This document shows, one piece after another, positions 61,974 to 64,000 of a stretch of 64,000 nt of DNA (position 1 is the stretch's first letter; each line of letters opens with the position of its first letter). Source of the stretch: Nostoc sp. RI_552 (GTDB taxonomy: Bacteria > Cyanobacteriota > Cyanobacteriia > Cyanobacteriales > Nostocaceae); the NCBI GenBank assembly GCA_016124525.1, contig WGNO01000018.1, positions 1 through 64,000 on the forward strand, read 5' to 3'. A program made the position numbers and the translations under genes. The notes beneath the pieces were generated by a model. The model did not search any database and was not told the DNA's origin. It saw only the letters and a list, made by a program, of their open reading frames with translations.

Positions 61974-63656
61974 TCAAATACCGTGACTTTTGCCAATCAC
62001 CCAATTACGCCGGAAAAATCGGGCTAAAGCTGGTTCTTCTAAAGATAAATAAATTGGGCGACCGTGGGGACAGGTGCGGGGGTTGCGAGTACGTTGCCAT
62101 TGATCTAAAAGTGTCTGCATTTCTGCCAAATTCATTGGTGTGCCATTACGAATAGCACTGCGACAGGCAACCGCTACTTGAGCTGCTTGTAAATCACCTC
62201 CCCAACTAAGTTCTAAAATTGCCTCTGCACAGTCTTCTCGCCGTTGCAAAAGTGCTGGTACAGTGCGAATTGCCCAAATTTGTTCGCCAAAGGGTTCTAT
62301 GTCTACACCAATTCTTTGTAGTTGTGATACTTGGACTGGTGATAATTGATAAAGAATAATTGCTGGTTCAACGGGTACAAGTTGCCAATTATCAGATATT
62401 TGCTCATACAAAACTCGCTCATGGGCAATATGTTGTTCTACTAACCACATACCACCTAGATGTTCTACTACAATATAGGTATTACTAAGTTGTGCGATCG
62501 CTTTGAGAGAATGCTGAGTAGTATTTTCTGCATGGGAGTTTTGGGTATTAGGGTAATAATCTGCTTTGGTTTCTGCGGATTTTAGTAATTTACTAACTCG
62601 TGTTGTGTGCACAGATTCTTGGAGATGGACAGCACTGATGCGGAGTGCTTGATTGATTGCTTGGGTAATTTGCTCTTGCCAATAACTGATTTCATGGAGA
62701 TAAATTTCGTTTTTGGCTGGATTACGATTCCAGTTAATTTGTTCAGGAGAAAGGGCAAGTTTTAATAAACAAATAGGATAGCGATCGCGTGGTAGTGTTT
62801 TGTGAAATGCTGATAGAATTGTCTGCTCTAATTCTGGCGATTTGACCATGCGCCCATTAATTGCCACTCGCACCCAATCTGGTCGTCGGCGATGACATCT
62901 GTCAGGTAATCCCACTAGCAAAGTTATTGCTGATTTACCAGTGGGAATTTCTGAACTTGCAGGGTTGGGAATTTCTAGTTTTAATTCTTGTAAATCACCC
63001 TGTCGCACTTGGGGGAGAATTTGCGGTAGGATCTGTGCTGTGGTGGCGGCTGGAGAGATGGTAAACCATTGGCGGTCATTTTGCCAAACTTGCCAAGTAA
63101 TATGGGGATGACAGAGAGCTATTTGTTGAATTGCCACTTGTATGCTTCTTATTTGCTGTGCGGTTGTGGGTAGACCTTGACGACGCATGACACAGTTACC
63201 GAAAAGATGAGAAACTGTAACTACTGTACCAGGTGCTATCGCTGTTGCTTCTAGTTCCACAGCTTTGCCATCATCACCATAAACAACGCGCCAGCCAACA
63301 TTTTCTGTTCGTGGACGGCTCAAAATTTCTAAATCTGCCAAAGTTGTCAAACTGTGCAACGCTTCACCGCGAAACCCCAAGCTGTTAATTTTCCATAAAT
63401 CTTCACTAGAGCGAATTTTACTGGTGCTGTATGCTAGCGCTGCTTGTTGCAAATCATTTTTGTTCATTCCACAACCATTATCTGCTACGCGAACGCGCCA
63501 CTGCTGGGGCCAGACTGAAACTACAATGCGTGTTGCGCCTGCGTCTAGGGAATTTTCTGCCAATTCCCGCACCACAGATGCTAAAGAGTCGATTACTTCT
63601 CCAGCGGTGATCAGATATACAACTTCTGTTGGTAGAGCTTGAATAGTAGATGCCAT
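61974..63656 (-). CDS. mutL: DNA mismatch repair protein MutL
   Basis: The 560-residue protein has an N-terminal GHKL ATPase with motifs ELAENSLDAGATRI, DNGCGM, and TSKIRSSEDLW..SLGFRGEALHSL (about residues 32-105), a transducer domain, and a C-terminal dimerisation domain. The endonuclease motif region reads EQHIAHERVLYE instead of the usual DQHA-x2-E-x4-E, so the leading Asp is Glu. Later motifs (ACRSAIRNG and CPHGRP) are present. It works with MutS in mismatch repair. The start is the ATG at 63656. Confidence 0.93.
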   Translation of the reverse strand: MASTIQALPTEVVYLITAGEVIDSLASVVRELAENSLDAGATRIVVSVWPQQWRVRVADNGCGMNKNDLQQAALAYSTSKIRSSEDLWKINSLGFRGEALHSLTTLADLEILSRPRTENVGWRVVYGDDGKAVELEATAIAPGTVVTVSHLFGNCVMRRQGLPTTAQQIRSIQVAIQQIALCHPHITWQVWQNDRQWFTISPAATTAQILPQILPQVRQGDLQELKLEIPNPASSEIPTGKSAITLLVGLPDRCHRRRPDWVRVAINGRMVKSPELEQTILSAFHKTLPRDRYPICLLKLALSPEQINWNRNPAKNEIYLHEISYWQEQITQAINQALRISAVHLQESVHTTRVSKLLKSAETKADYYPNTQNSHAENTTQHSLKAIAQLSNTYIVVEHLGGMWLVEQHIAHERVLYEQISDNWQLVPVEPAIILYQLSPVQVSQLQRIGVDIEPFGEQIWAIRTVPALLQRREDCAEAILELSWGGDLQAAQVAVACRSAIRNGTPMNLAEMQTLLDQWQRTRNPRTCPHGRPIYLSLEEPALARFFRRNWVIGKSHGI

Positions 63657-63806
63657 AAATTACAGTTTAGGCTAATTGCCAACCACTGAAGTAGAATAAG
63701 CATTTTTATTTACATTTCCAGAGAATTTTTGATTTTTTGTAAAGAAACTGAGATTTTATGGGGATTCTTGATAGATTTCAGGTGAGATTATCAACGAGAA
63801 AAGTTT

Positions 63807-64000
63807 ATGAGTAGTGATTTAACTGCTGAGGTTCATGATCTAAAATCTCGTTTGGAATGGGGACAACCAGCTTTTACAATCATAGATGTGCGTGAGCGCC
63901 ACAATTACAATTACAGTCGCATCACCGGAGCTATGCAAATCCCTTTAGATGAACTGGTGCAACGCGCTCAATGTTCTTTGCACAAACAACGCCACATATA
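63807..64000 (+). CDS. Rhodanese-like domain protein, N-terminal part (runs off the right edge)
   Basis: From the ATG at 63807 the frame reads MSSDLTAEVHDLKSRLEWGQ, then PAFTIIDVRERHNYNYSRITGAMQIP, in which IDVRE and the GA-x-x-IP pair are typical of the N-terminal half of rhodanese domains. The active-site cysteine loop lies beyond the window edge, so activity cannot be judged. It is divergent from mutL. Confidence 0.8.
   Translation, partial: MSSDLTAEVHDLKSRLEWGQPAFTIIDVRERHNYNYSRITGAMQIPLDELVQRAQCSLHKQRHI

Noticed and set aside
3391-62790. About twenty GCGATCGC octamers spread over genes
   Set aside because: These are HIP1 sites, expected in many cyanobacterial genomes; useful as a lineage hint, not a local feature.
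1-64000. CRISPR arrays, rRNA operons, riboswitches, prophage modules
   Set aside because: No regularly spaced direct repeats, rRNA-like stretches, known riboswitch cores or phage structural genes were seen.

Overview
The window is chromosomal DNA of a filamentous, very probably heterocyst-forming cyanobacterium (Nostocales; Anabaena/Nostoc-like). The evidence is the set of photosynthesis genes (petB, petD, ctpA, psbZ, a CpcS-type bilin lyase, nblA, a BciB-like chlorophyll vinyl reductase), a kai cluster whose KaiA is only the C-terminal domain as in Anabaena and Nostoc, a TolC-like gene of the HgdD type next to kaiC, a desC-desA-desB desaturase cluster, and frequent GCGATCGC (HIP1) octamers. 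Most of the window is ordinary core genome read in short operons on both strands.

Layout. 1-2.1 kb: an insertion-sequence end that has cut off the 3' end of a fused restriction-modification gene. 2.5-8.6 kb: small membrane zinc-ribbon protein, glycosyltransferase plus anti-sigma kinase, petB-petD, ctpA, an MBL-fold protein. 8.8-14 kb: site-2 protease, cpcS-type lyase and HEAT protein, TolC/HgdD. 14-21 kb: kaiABC facing a large hybrid histidine kinase with damaged receiver domains. 21-28 kb: ArnT-like transferase, lipoprotein, ycf20, glycerate kinase, selO, anmK. 28.5-35.2 kb: nblA, PP2C phosphatase, UbiB-family kinase, a DHH-CBS-CCA fusion protein. 35.2-38.7 kb: a decayed TnpB (IS605) remnant, psbZ, ribH, tRNA-Gly(GCC), proA. 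38.8-44.7 kb: desB, desA, desC with strong hairpins in the spacers, a PLP enzyme and bciB. 45-50 kb: neutral invertase with a deleted pseudogene copy behind it, then the carboxy(nor)spermidine pathway pair. 50-54.4 kb: rsmB, a TerB-like protein, a Psb35-like protein, yjbQ, an SDR and a lysozyme-like protein. 54.4-60 kb: the accessory region, a minus-strand set of NB-ARC ATPase, 14-repeat WD40 protein and B12/radical-SAM protein. 60-64 kb: two small orphan genes, menH, mutL and the start of a rhodanese gene.

The most interesting locus is 54386-59828. The NB-ARC and WD40 reading frames overlap by one base, and adding a single A to a run of ten A residues just before the NB-ARC stop joins them into one protein of about 1208 residues with the architecture of cyanobacterial STAND NTPases. 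It is therefore a frameshifted, phase-variable or transcriptionally slipped STAND gene, followed 32 bases later by a radical-SAM gene of unknown function. Other signals worth checking are the 40-base near-perfect palindrome between desA and desB, the invertase deletion derivative, the TnpB relic directly upstream of psbZ, and the kai-linked hybrid kinase.

All calls rest on reading the sequence and on memory of protein families; no database search was run.
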